Source: Lachnoclostridium sp. An14 (lineage in GTDB: Bacteria; Bacillota; Clostridia; Lachnospirales; Lachnospiraceae). From it: a DNA stretch of 64,000 nucleotides. The notes under the pieces were generated by a model. That model was not told the DNA's origin. It saw nothing but the letters and a program-made list of their open reading frames with translations, and made no database searches. The position numbers and the translations under genes are program-made. This document shows positions 43,349 through 50,655 of this stretch, in pieces; position 1 is the stretch's first letter, and each line of letters starts with the position of its first letter. The stretch spans positions 1 through 64,000 of the forward strand of contig NZ_NFLE01000010.1 in the NCBI RefSeq assembly GCF_002160755.1. Reading direction: 5' to 3'.

Positions 43349-44290
43349 TTATACCGTCAGTCCGGCAGTTTCCTCCAGTCCCAGCATCAGGTTCATATTC
43401 TGGACGGCGGCGCCGGAGGCGCCTTTTCCCAGGTTGTCAAACACGGCTGTGACGATGGCCTGATCCTCATGGCCGTTCACATACAGAACCAGGCTGTCCC
43501 GGCCGGCCATCTCATTTCCGGCCACCATGGGGCCTCCCGCCCCGAAGGGGGCCACCTGGACCATGGTCTGTCCCTCGTACCAGGCCGCCAGCTCCTCCCG
43601 GAGCCGCTCCGCCCCCAGGCCGCCGGTGAGACCGGCGGGAAGGGCCACGGTGGTCGCCATCCCCTTGTAGTAGTCATCCACCACCGGGCAGAACACGGGA
43701 GCCAGATGGAGGCCGCACACCGCCTTCATCTCCGGCAGGTGCTTGTGGTTTAAATTCAGGCCGTAGATCCTGGGGGAATTTAAGGCCGGGTCTCTCCCTT
43801 CCGCCTCGTACTCTGCGATCATCTTTTTCCCTCCCCCGGAGTATCCCGTCAGGGAAAAGCAGGTGAGAGCCGCGTCCTCTTTTAAAATTCCAAGGGCACG
43901 CAGGGGGTAGACCGACGCGATAAAGCCGGTGGCGTGGCAGCCGGGGTTTGCCACCCGCGCTGCTCCTTTCACCGCCTCCCGCCTCTCCCCGGAAAGCTCC
44001 GGAAAGCCGTACACCCAGCCTTCCGCCGTCCGGTGGGCCGTGGAGGCGTCAATCACCCTCGTGGCGGGGTTTTCGATCATGGCCACCGCTTCTTTCGCCG
44101 CCCCGTCCGGGAGGCACAGGAAGGCGATGTCCGCGGCGTTTAAAAATTTCTTTCTCTCCTCCGGGTCCTTCCGTTTCCCCTCGTCGATGAGGAGCAGCTC
44201 CAGATCCGTCCGCGCCCCCAGGCGCTCATAGATCTGCAGGCCGGTGGTGCCCTCTCTGCCGTCTATGTAAATTTTCGGTTTCCCGCTCAT
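43349..44290 (-). CDS. argC: N-acetyl-gamma-glutamyl-phosphate reductase
   Basis: A 313-residue type-2 (short) ArgC. The N-terminal dinucleotide site IDGREGTTGLQI is near residue 8 and the catalytic cysteine is in VANPGCHATGF near residue 117. It reduces acetylglutamyl phosphate to the semialdehyde. It lies between argH and argJ in the operon. Confidence 0.93.
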   Translation of the reverse strand: MSGKPKIYIDGREGTTGLQIYERLGARTDLELLLIDEGKRKDPEERKKFLNAADIAFLCLPDGAAKEAVAMIENPATRVIDASTAHRTAEGWVYGFPELSGERREAVKGAARVANPGCHATGFIASVYPLRALGILKEDAALTCFSLTGYSGGGKKMIAEYEAEGRDPALNSPRIYGLNLNHKHLPEMKAVCGLHLAPVFCPVVDDYYKGMATTVALPAGLTGGLGAERLREELAAWYEGQTMVQVAPFGAGGPMVAGNEMAGRDSLVLYVNGHEDQAIVTAVFDNLGKGASGAAVQNMNLMLGLEETAGLTV

Positions 44291-44331
44291 GAGACTTCTC
44301 CTTCCCGTTTCTCCGTTTTATGGTTATGTTG

Positions 44332-45726
44332 TTATATTTCCTGCTCTTTTTTTGTCAAAAACGCCTTGATCTTTCCCAGCTGCCTGGCCACTTCCTCCGG
44401 GGCCGGGCCGCCTAAGGATTTCCGCTCTTTTACGCAGGTCATTAAGTCAATGGCCTGGTACACGTCCTCCTCAAAGGCCGGGCAGATCTTCTGGTACTCC
44501 TCCAGAGGCAGGGTATCCAGGGTGTTTCCCGTCTCCATGCACACATGGACCAGGGTTCCCACCGCCTTGTAGGCATCCCGGAAGGGCAGTCCCCGTTTCG
44601 TCAGGTAGTCGGCGCAATCTGTGGCGTTTAAAAAGCCCTTTCTGGCCGCCAGCTCCATATTGGCCGGCAAAACTGTCATGGTGGCCAGCATGGGGGCAAA
44701 CACCTTCAGGCAGTTTTTCACCGTGTCGATGGCGTCAAACACCGCCTCCTTATCCTCCTGCATATCCTTATTATAAGCCAGGGGCAGGCCCTTCATGAAG
44801 GTGAGCAGGGTCTGCAGGTCTCCGTAAACCCGCCCCGTCTTTCCGCGGATCAGCTCGCACACGTCCGGATTCTTCTTCTGGGGCATGATGGAGGAGCCGG
44901 TGGAATAGGCGTCGTCCAGCTCGATAAATTTAAACTCCCAGGAACACCAGAGGATGACCTCCTCCGACAGCCTGGAAAGGTGCATCATGAGAATGGAAAG
45001 GCTGGAACAGAGCTCGATGCAGTAGTCCCGGTCGGACACCCCGTCCAGGGAATTGTCCATGACGGCGGAAAATCCCAGTTCCCCGGCCACAAATTCCCGG
45101 TCGATGGGATAGGTGGTCCCGGCCAGAGCGCCGCTGCCGAGGGGCAGCTCATCCAGGCCGTCCAGGCAGTTTTCTAACCGCCTCACATCCCTCTTTAACA
45201 TATTGGCATAGGCCATGAGATGGTGGGCGAAGGTGATGGGCTGCGCCCGCTGCAAATGGGTGTAGCCCGGCATCACCGTCTCCATATTGCCCTCCGCCAG
45301 GGTACAGAGCACCTCCATCAGCTCCAGCACCAGGCCGCGCAGCTCCCCGATCTGCTTTCTCACGTAAAGACGCATATCCAGGGCCACCTGGTCGTTGCGG
45401 GAGCGGGCGGTGTGGAGCCGTTTCCCCGCGTCCCCGATGCGCTCCGTGAGGAGCTGCTCATTGGCCATGTGAATATCCTCATAGGCCTCCGGGGAAAAAT
45501 GGATGTTCCCCGCCTCAATATCAGCCAGAATTCCCTTCAGGCCCTCGCGGATGGCCTCCGCGTCCTCCTTTGGAATGATCCCCTGCCGGCCCAGCATGGC
45601 CGCGTGAGCCATGGAACCCTGAATGTCCTCCGCGTACATCCGGCAGTCGAACATTACTGAAGAATTAAAATCGTTTACCGTCCGGTCCGTCTCCTTCTGA
45701 AACCGTCCCGCCCAGAGCTTTGCCAT
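44332..45726 (-). CDS. argH: Argininosuccinate lyase
   Basis: A 464-residue member of the aspartase/fumarase superfamily. The signature GSSIMPQKKNPDVCEL near residue 278 marks ArgH. It splits argininosuccinate to arginine and fumarate. It follows argG by 24 bases. Confidence 0.96.
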   Translation of the reverse strand: MAKLWAGRFQKETDRTVNDFNSSVMFDCRMYAEDIQGSMAHAAMLGRQGIIPKEDAEAIREGLKGILADIEAGNIHFSPEAYEDIHMANEQLLTERIGDAGKRLHTARSRNDQVALDMRLYVRKQIGELRGLVLELMEVLCTLAEGNMETVMPGYTHLQRAQPITFAHHLMAYANMLKRDVRRLENCLDGLDELPLGSGALAGTTYPIDREFVAGELGFSAVMDNSLDGVSDRDYCIELCSSLSILMMHLSRLSEEVILWCSWEFKFIELDDAYSTGSSIMPQKKNPDVCELIRGKTGRVYGDLQTLLTFMKGLPLAYNKDMQEDKEAVFDAIDTVKNCLKVFAPMLATMTVLPANMELAARKGFLNATDCADYLTKRGLPFRDAYKAVGTLVHVCMETGNTLDTLPLEEYQKICPAFEEDVYQAIDLMTCVKERKSLGGPAPEEVARQLGKIKAFLTKKEQEI

Positions 45727-45750
45727 CTGTCTGTCCTCCTAAATGCCTGT

Positions 45751-47001
45751 TTATTCTACTCCCGGGAATCCTTTTCCCGTCTTGTCTGCCAACGCCTGGT
45801 CATTTAACGCCCTCACCTTGATGGGCAGGCCGAACAGGTTGATAAATCCTTCCGAATCTGCCTGGTTGTAGGAGTGATCCTCGCCGAAGGTGGCGATGTC
45901 CTCGGAATACAGGGTGTAGGGTGAGGTCACAGACGCCGGGATGATATTTCCTTTGTAAAGTTTCAGTTTCACATCTCCGGTCACGCACTCCTGGGTGGAA
46001 GTGACGAAGGCGCTCATGGCCTTGCGCAGGGGGGTGAACCACTGCCCGTTGTACACCAGCTCCGCAAATTTTAACGCAAGCTGCTGCTTGTAGTGCTGGG
46101 TCTCCCGATCCAGGGTGATCTCCTCCAGTTTCTCGTGAGCCGCGTAGAGAATGGCTCCGCCGGGAGTCTCGTAGATGCCGCGGCTCTTCATGCCCACCAG
46201 ACGGTTCTCCACGATGTCCAGAATCCCGATGCCGTTGGCTCCGCCTAAAGCGTTTAGTTTCTCAATGAGGGCTACGCTGTCTAACTCCTCCCCGTCCACG
46301 GCGGTGGGAACGCCCTTCTCAAAGTGAATGGTCACGTAGGTGGGAACGTCCGGCGCCTGCTCCGGGGAAACGCTTAACTCCAGAAAGCCCGGCTTGTTGA
46401 TGGGCGCTTCGTTTGCCGGATCCTCCAGATCCAGTCCCTCGTGGGAGAGGTGCCATAAGTTCTTATCCTTGGAATAATTGGTCTCTTTGTTGATCTTTAA
46501 GGGGATGTTGTGTTTTTCCGCGTACTCGATCTCCTTCTCGCGGCTGTTTAACTCCCAGAAACGCCAGGGGGCAATCACATCCATATGAGGGGCGAAGGCC
46601 TTGATGGCCAGCTCGAAACGCACCTGGTCGTTGCCCTTTCCGGTACAGCCGTGGCAGATGGCGTCCGCTCCCTCTTTGAGGGCGATCTCCACAATCTTCT
46701 TTGCCAGGATCGGGCGGGCGAAGGAAGTGCCCAGCAGATATTTCTCATAGGTGGCTCCCGCCTGCATGGTGGGGATAATATAGTCATCCACAAACTCTTT
46801 TTTCGCGTCTACAATGTATAATTTTGAGGCGCCGGTCTTGATCGCCTTCTCCTCCAGGCCGTCCAGCTCCGTCCCCTGTCCCACGTCTCCGGACACGGCC
46901 ACTACCTCGCAGCCGTAGTGCTCCTTTAACCACGGAATCAGTACAGACGTGTCAAGACCTCCGGAATATGCCAGCACAACTTTGTTATATTTCTTTTCCA
47001 T
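45751..47001 (-). CDS. argG: Argininosuccinate synthase
   Basis: A 416-residue N-type ATP pyrophosphatase that joins citrulline and aspartate. The P-loop [18 protein letters not shown] is near residue 8. The start at 47001 has CAGGAGG upstream; longer in-frame forms would begin inside the ARG-box region and are discarded. It is the first gene of the arginine operon argG-H-C-J-B-D-F. Confidence 0.95.
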   Translation of the reverse strand: MEKKYNKVVLAYSGGLDTSVLIPWLKEHYGCEVVAVSGDVGQGTELDGLEEKAIKTGASKLYIVDAKKEFVDDYIIPTMQAGATYEKYLLGTSFARPILAKKIVEIALKEGADAICHGCTGKGNDQVRFELAIKAFAPHMDVIAPWRFWELNSREKEIEYAEKHNIPLKINKETNYSKDKNLWHLSHEGLDLEDPANEAPINKPGFLELSVSPEQAPDVPTYVTIHFEKGVPTAVDGEELDSVALIEKLNALGGANGIGILDIVENRLVGMKSRGIYETPGGAILYAAHEKLEEITLDRETQHYKQQLALKFAELVYNGQWFTPLRKAMSAFVTSTQECVTGDVKLKLYKGNIIPASVTSPYTLYSEDIATFGEDHSYNQADSEGFINLFGLPIKVRALNDQALADKTGKGFPGVE

Positions 47002-47062
47002 AATTGTTTCCTCCTGATTGATTTCTGGTTTTCCCGGCCCGTTCGGGCCATTTCTTAAGTTG

Positions 47063-47096
47063 TGAATGATTATACATCTATGATTATAATTATGCA
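47063..47096. promoter_or_regulatory. Tandem ARG boxes (ArgR operator) at the arg operon promoter
   Basis: TGAATGATTATACA (47063-47076) and, on the other strand, TGCATAATTATAAT (47096-47083) match the ArgR 14-16 bp consensus. Their centres are 20 bases apart, the spacing expected for two half sites of one ArgR hexamer. They overlap the -10 and the spacer/-35 of the promoter. Confidence 0.75.
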
Positions 47097-47097
47097 A
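47069..47097 (-). promoter_or_regulatory. Sigma-A promoter of the arginine operon
   Basis: On the minus strand TTGCAT (47097-47092), 17 bases ending in TG, TATAAT (47074-47069), 68 bases before the argG ATG. Both hexamers are covered by ARG boxes. Confidence 0.8.
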
Positions 47098-47101
47098 GCA
47101 T

Positions 47102-47472
47102 TTTTTTATAAATATTTTATTGTTTGTATTTTTATACACACATTGGGAGAATTCCTGGCCTTCGGGCTCCGGGATGGATCCTCCGGGGCCTGTCTTCCCC
47201 AGGAATCCGGCTGGTTTCCCGTCTGCCTGCCATGGCCCGTTCCGGCGGGCCTGGAATCATGACGGATGATTGGACCTGTGCGGCGGCCGGATCCCGGTTT
47301 CCCGCCGGAGGGGATTTCTTTTCTGTCCGTCGGACAAAAGATATGCTTTTTGATACGCTCTGATTCCATCTCACGGCAAATCACATAATGGTTCTTTGGC
47401 GGTGTCTCTCCCCGTTTTCTGGCTGACCGGGGATTTTTCCTGGTTGAAGGGCGTGCTGTCAGGCGACGGCGC
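47102..47472. other. Intergenic stretch without a supported gene
   Basis: About 370 bases between the arg promoter and the Spo0E-gene terminator. Open frames exist on both strands but none has a ribosome binding site or protein-like composition. No riboswitch or T-box pattern was recognised. Some short inverted repeats occur (for example TTCCTGG / CCAGGAA near 47152 and 47205). Confidence 0.5.
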
Positions 47473-47501
47473 AAAAACGCGGCCCCATTTTAGGGCCGCG
47501 T
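47473..47501 (-). terminator. Terminator of the Spo0E-like gene
   Basis: On the minus strand ACGCGGCCC, a seven-base loop and GGGCCGCGT are followed by TTTT. It starts 18 bases after the stop codon. Confidence 0.8.
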
Positions 47502-47519
47502 CTCCATCGGCGCGCCAGC

Positions 47520-47675
47520 TCAGTAGCCGCACGCAATATATTCTTCTATTAATTTGTCGAGATTGACACTGTTGAGGTAGATCTCCTCGTACTCCGCGTT
47601 CAGATCTATGCTCTCATTCAGCGCCCTCCTTGCCAGCTCAATCCTACGGATCAGCTCCTCTTTCGCGATCTCCAT
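47520..47675 (-). CDS. Spo0E-like aspartyl-phosphate phosphatase
   Basis: A 51-residue protein, MEIAKEELIRRIELARRALN at its start and VNLDKLIEEYIACGY at its end. The end matches the Spo0E-family motif (S/N-x-x-LD-x-LI-x-x-Y), including the aspartate needed by Spo0A~P phosphatases. AAAGGAG precedes the ATG by 9 bases and a good terminator follows. Such proteins delay sporulation by dephosphorylating Spo0A. A TGTCGAA box lies about 200 bases upstream. Confidence 0.75.
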   Translation of the reverse strand: MEIAKEELIRRIELARRALNESIDLNAEYEEIYLNSVNLDKLIEEYIACGY

Positions 47676-48197
47676 TTATTCATTCTCCTTTGCACCGGCC
47701 ATGAACCCATGACCTCCTCCCCTGAGGGAGAGCGCCGGCCATTCCGCCGGATCAATACAGAGCGTCCCCTTTTTTGTCAGCCTCCTTACCCTTTCCGTAT
47801 AATTCGGGACTTTCTTTATTTTATACTGAAAAAGGGAAAAAATCAAACAAATTCGGCCGACAGGCTATGCAAATTTTCGACACTGGCCCCGAAAATCCGC
47901 CCTATGGGACAGGAGACCGCCGGGAAACGGCTGCCGGAAGGAACCTTACGCGAGCCCGCATCGGGACAGGCCTGGTGATCCCAGACTTCTCCAAAACCTC
48001 CCGGGTATCCGGGGGGCCCGGGCCATCACGCCTCACCCGGTCCGGGGCCTTCTTGCAGCCCAGATTTCTGCCCTATCACAGAGGTTTCCTCTGAAAGCCC
48101 CGGATGGCGGCGATATAGATGGGCGCGCCCTCGCGGCAGATGGCGGGAACGCCGCAGGCGTGGAACCATCTGGCTCTCATGATTCGTGATAACCGCG
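47676..48197. other. Intergenic stretch between cotJC and the Spo0E-like gene
   Basis: About 520 bases. It should hold the promoter of the Spo0E-like gene (AT-rich part 47795-47865, with ATTATAC on the minus strand) and the Spo0A-box-like TGTCGAA at 47882-47876. The part from 47890 to 48197 is GC-rich and holds only short unsupported frames, such as a 34-codon one at 48180-48076. Confidence 0.45.
47876..47882 (-). promoter_or_regulatory. Candidate Spo0A box
   Basis: TGTCGAA on the minus strand, the core 0A-box sequence, upstream of the Spo0E-like gene. A seven-base match can arise by chance; the link to a Spo0A~P phosphatase gene makes it worth noting. Confidence 0.35.
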
Positions 48198-48815
48198 TTA
48201 GCGGCCATATCCGTTTACTGCCTTGTCAAATTCCGGATTGAAGAAATAATAGTTTTTCTCGTCCAGCTTGTCCTTTGTCCGTTCCAGGGCCTCGCCGAAC
48301 CGCTGGAAGTGGACGATCTCCCTGGCCCGCAGGAATTTTAACGGCTCCCGCACCTCCGGATCCCGGATGACCCGAAGAAGGTTCTCATACACGACCCGGG
48401 CTTTCTGCTCCGCCGCCAGATCTTCCGTCAGATCCGCGATGGCATCTCCCTTGGACTGAAACTCCGTGGCACAGAAGGGCAAGCTGGACGCCGCCTGCGG
48501 CCACAGGCCTGTGGTGTGATCAATATAGTAGGCGTCAAAGCCCTCCTCCTTCACCTGTTCCGGCGTCAGATTCTTCGTCAGCTGATACACCATGGCACAG
48601 ATCATCTCCATGTGAGCCAGCTCCTCCGTGCCGATGTCCGTGAGCAGGCCGCCCACTGCTTTCACCGGCATACTGTAACGCTGGGACAGATACCGAAGGG
48701 AGGCGGAAAGCTCCCCGTCCGGCCCGCCGTACTGGCTGATAATGAGTTTGGCCGTCTTGGGACAGGTTTGGGTGATCTTCACCGGAAATTGCAGTCGTTT
48801 TTCATAAGTCCACAT
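48198..48815 (-). CDS. cotJC: Spore coat manganese catalase CotJC
   Basis: A 205-residue ferritin-like, Mn-catalase-type coat protein. Metal-ligand helices are visible in GTEELAHMEMICAMV and in the AAEQKARVVYENLLRV and AREIVHFQRFGEAL segments. The start at 48815 overlaps the preceding stop as TAATG and has GGAAGGAGG upstream. It is coupled to the CotJA-CotJB fusion gene. Confidence 0.92.
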   Translation of the reverse strand: MWTYEKRLQFPVKITQTCPKTAKLIISQYGGPDGELSASLRYLSQRYSMPVKAVGGLLTDIGTEELAHMEMICAMVYQLTKNLTPEQVKEEGFDAYYIDHTTGLWPQAASSLPFCATEFQSKGDAIADLTEDLAAEQKARVVYENLLRVIRDPEVREPLKFLRAREIVHFQRFGEALERTKDKLDEKNYYFFNPEFDKAVNGYGR

Positions 48816-49243
48816 TAACAGCACCCTCCTTCCCACGGCGGCACGCCGTTCTCCCATCCATAGTCCCCGCAGAACGCCATACAGTCCCTGGTCAGGGGAT
48901 AAAACCGTTTTGCGAACGTCTCCTTCAGTTCCTTTCGTTTCTGGTTGTTCTCCTGATAAATGTCCCACGCCTGTTTGTCCTCCGGGTGGGTGTCCAGATA
49001 GAGGGTTAAATCATCCAGCAGGAAACTGACTTCACAAAGCTCCTGCATCAGCTCTGCCTGGCCGTCCTCTGAGGAGGGCCGCCTGACCGGCTCCTCCAGT
49101 GAGTCTGACGCGAAAAACGGCAGATCCAGATCCTTAAACACCGTGCCCTGCCGGAATGCTGTCTCCCGGCCATAGAGCTCTCCCCAGGGCTGCACCGGCA
49201 CCGCCGCAATGGCCAGAGCCCGTTTCTTTTCCTGTTTCTCCAT
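48815..49243 (-). CDS. CotJA-CotJB fusion, spore coat protein
   Basis: A 142-residue protein. Residues about 10-45 (VPVQPWGELYGRETAFRQGT then FKDLDLPFF) match the core of CotJA, and residues about 60-130 (ELCEVSFLLDDLTLYLDTHP then DKQAWDIYQ) match CotJB. In other species these are separate genes before cotJC. The start at 49243 has AAAGGAGCAGAGG upstream. The stop overlaps the cotJC start by one base. The fusion appears clean, with no frameshift visible. Confidence 0.8.
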   Translation of the reverse strand: MEKQEKKRALAIAAVPVQPWGELYGRETAFRQGTVFKDLDLPFFASDSLEEPVRRPSSEDGQAELMQELCEVSFLLDDLTLYLDTHPEDKQAWDIYQENNQKRKELKETFAKRFYPLTRDCMAFCGDYGWENGVPPWEGGCC

Positions 49244-49524
49244 TTGCCTCTGCTCCTTTCCGGCCTTTGAGATACCGGGTGCGGCTGCCATCGAAACAGC
49301 GGCCGGTCAACCGCGGCAACCGACCCTTCGGATCCCGCCGTCTCCACCGCTTGTCCCGGCTCCTTTCCCGCTCCCCGCAAAAGCCTGCTTTCTGTTCAGC
49401 AAACCATTTTCAAATTCCGTCTGCTGCCACCTTTAGTATGTGCCTGTTTTTCGCTGGAGCCACGGATCAAATCATGGAGAAAGCACCGTCCTGTGGCAAA
49501 TATGGAAATGTATGAAATAAAAAC
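49244..49524. other. Intergenic stretch upstream of the cotJ genes
   Basis: About 280 bases that should contain the cotJ promoter (probably sigma-E, not identified with confidence). No gene is supported. Confidence 0.4.
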
Positions 49525-49641
49525 GTGTGCGCGGCAGCGCATACGCGCGCGCCAGGGCGCGGTTTCGTCAGCTGCTGGTTTCCTTTGCGCGGAATGCGCC
49601 TTCTGCCGGAGGCTTTCTATAATAGAACTTGAGTGGCAAAA
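49525..49641 (+). repeat. Dispersed intergenic repeat, copy 8 (full length)
   Basis: With copy 7 the best preserved: GTGTGCGC, GCGCATACGCGCGCGCC, CAGCTGCTGGTTTCCTTTG, CGCGGAATGCGCC, TTCTGCCGGAGGCTTT, then a decayed TATAATAGAACTTGAGTGGC arm and CAAAAGG. Confidence 0.75.
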
Positions 49642-49694
49642 GGCCGATTGTGAAACGAAAACATGAAACATAAATATCTATTCCCAAATCAAGC

Positions 49695-49775
49695 AAGATT
49701 TAGTGGCATAAAGTGGGTGGAAAATTTCATAACATATGTCATATTGGCAATTAAATCCCATATTTGTGCATTTTC
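49695..49775 (+). repeat. AT-rich segment, diverged copy A
   Basis: AAGCAAGATTTAGTGGCATA and the following AAGTGGGTGGAA resemble the reverse complement of 54703-54780 (AACAGATTTATATGGGATA, AAGTGGGAGAAG). Both are unusually AT-rich for this window and lie in accessory DNA. Confidence 0.4.
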
Positions 49776-49782
49776 CTTTGGA

Positions 49783-49862
49783 AACGTATATTTATGAGAA
49801 CATATATTTATGGGAATGTGCGTTTATGGGAGTGTACATTTATGGGAACGTACATTTATGAG
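49783..49862 (+). repeat. Tandem repeat, five 16-bp units
   Basis: Five consecutive units of consensus AACGTACATTTATGGG (49783, 49799, 49815, 49831, 49847), each ending TTTATGGG or TTTATGAG, with a few substitutions per unit. The period is not a multiple of 3 and no gene crosses it. It lies between the MGMT-fusion stop and repeat copy 8. Confidence 0.85.
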
Positions 49863-49941
49863 CAAAAATGCCGTTTCACCTCCAAGCCGTAATAGAGGCC
49901 GCCGTTTCCGATTTCATCAAAAATTTATCCTCGCGCAGGGT

Positions 49942-50610
49942 TCAGCGGGACGTCTCCTCTCCCATCTGCCACCGTTTCAAATCCACCTTCTCTCCCGTCA
50001 CCAGGATTCCCTCCGCCTCCAGCAAACGCTTTTGGCCTCCTGGACCGCCGAAAGTGAATTCCGGGGCCATATGGCCCTGGCCGTTCACAACCCTGTGGCA
50101 GGGAAGATCCGGATCCCGGCACTCCCGCAGAAGGTTTCCCACGGCTCTGGCGGCCCTGGGCTTTCCCGCCAGCCTGGCAATCTGCCCGTAAGTGGCCACC
50201 TTTCCCTCCGGAATCGCCGCCACGATCCGGTACACCTCCCTGGCAAACTGGGATTTCCTCCCGTTTCCGGCTACGCCGGTCCCGCCTCCCACCAGGTCGT
50301 AGCTCTCCCCGATCATCCGGCGGATCTCCTCATCCGGCACTGTGCCGTCCAGAATGATGCTGTTCCAGTGCTCCTTATTCATGTGGTAAGCCGGAACCAC
50401 AGCAGAAAACGCGTTCCGCCAGAAATCCCTCCACTCCGGATCCACTTTCACATTCATCCAGATCTGCCCGTTCCTCTCATACACGCAGGCAAACATCTTT
50501 TTGGATTCCCGCCTTCGCACCACCACCCAGTTGGGGTCGTGAAACGGCATATCACTGGAGGTATTTTCAAAGGCCAGGCAGCAGGCCAAAGCCTCCTCTC
50601 TCGTTCTCAT
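49942..50610 (-). CDS. YjbR/MmcQ domain fused to O6-methylguanine-DNA methyltransferase
   Basis: A 222-residue two-domain protein. Residues about 1-108 match the MmcQ/YjbR family (FHDPNWVVVRR; KVDPEWRDFWRNAF). Residues about 118-222 match the C-terminal domain of alkyltransferases, with Arg155 in RAVGNLLR and the acceptor Cys171 in PCHRVV. It should take alkyl groups from O6-alkylguanine, irreversibly. The start at 50610 follows GGGAGGAAAG. The YjbR part replaces the usual N-terminal domain. Confidence 0.87.
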   Translation of the reverse strand: MRTREEALACCLAFENTSSDMPFHDPNWVVVRRRESKKMFACVYERNGQIWMNVKVDPEWRDFWRNAFSAVVPAYHMNKEHWNSIILDGTVPDEEIRRMIGESYDLVGGGTGVAGNGRKSQFAREVYRIVAAIPEGKVATYGQIARLAGKPRAARAVGNLLRECRDPDLPCHRVVNGQGHMAPEFTFGGPGGQKRLLEAEGILVTGEKVDLKRWQMGEETSR

Positions 50611-50655
50611 AATTCTTTCCTCCCGTTTCTCCAAGTCCTTCTCTCACGGAATGCT

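Noticed and set aside
47106-47474. 122-codon minus-strand frame upstream of argG
   Set aside because: Arg/Pro-rich composition, no ribosome binding site, and it runs through the arg promoter and ARG boxes.
48076-48180. 34-codon frame downstream of cotJC
   Set aside because: No ribosome binding site and no recognisable family.
49783-49862. CRISPR array at the tandem repeat
   Set aside because: Units are contiguous with no unique spacers, and no cas genes lie nearby.
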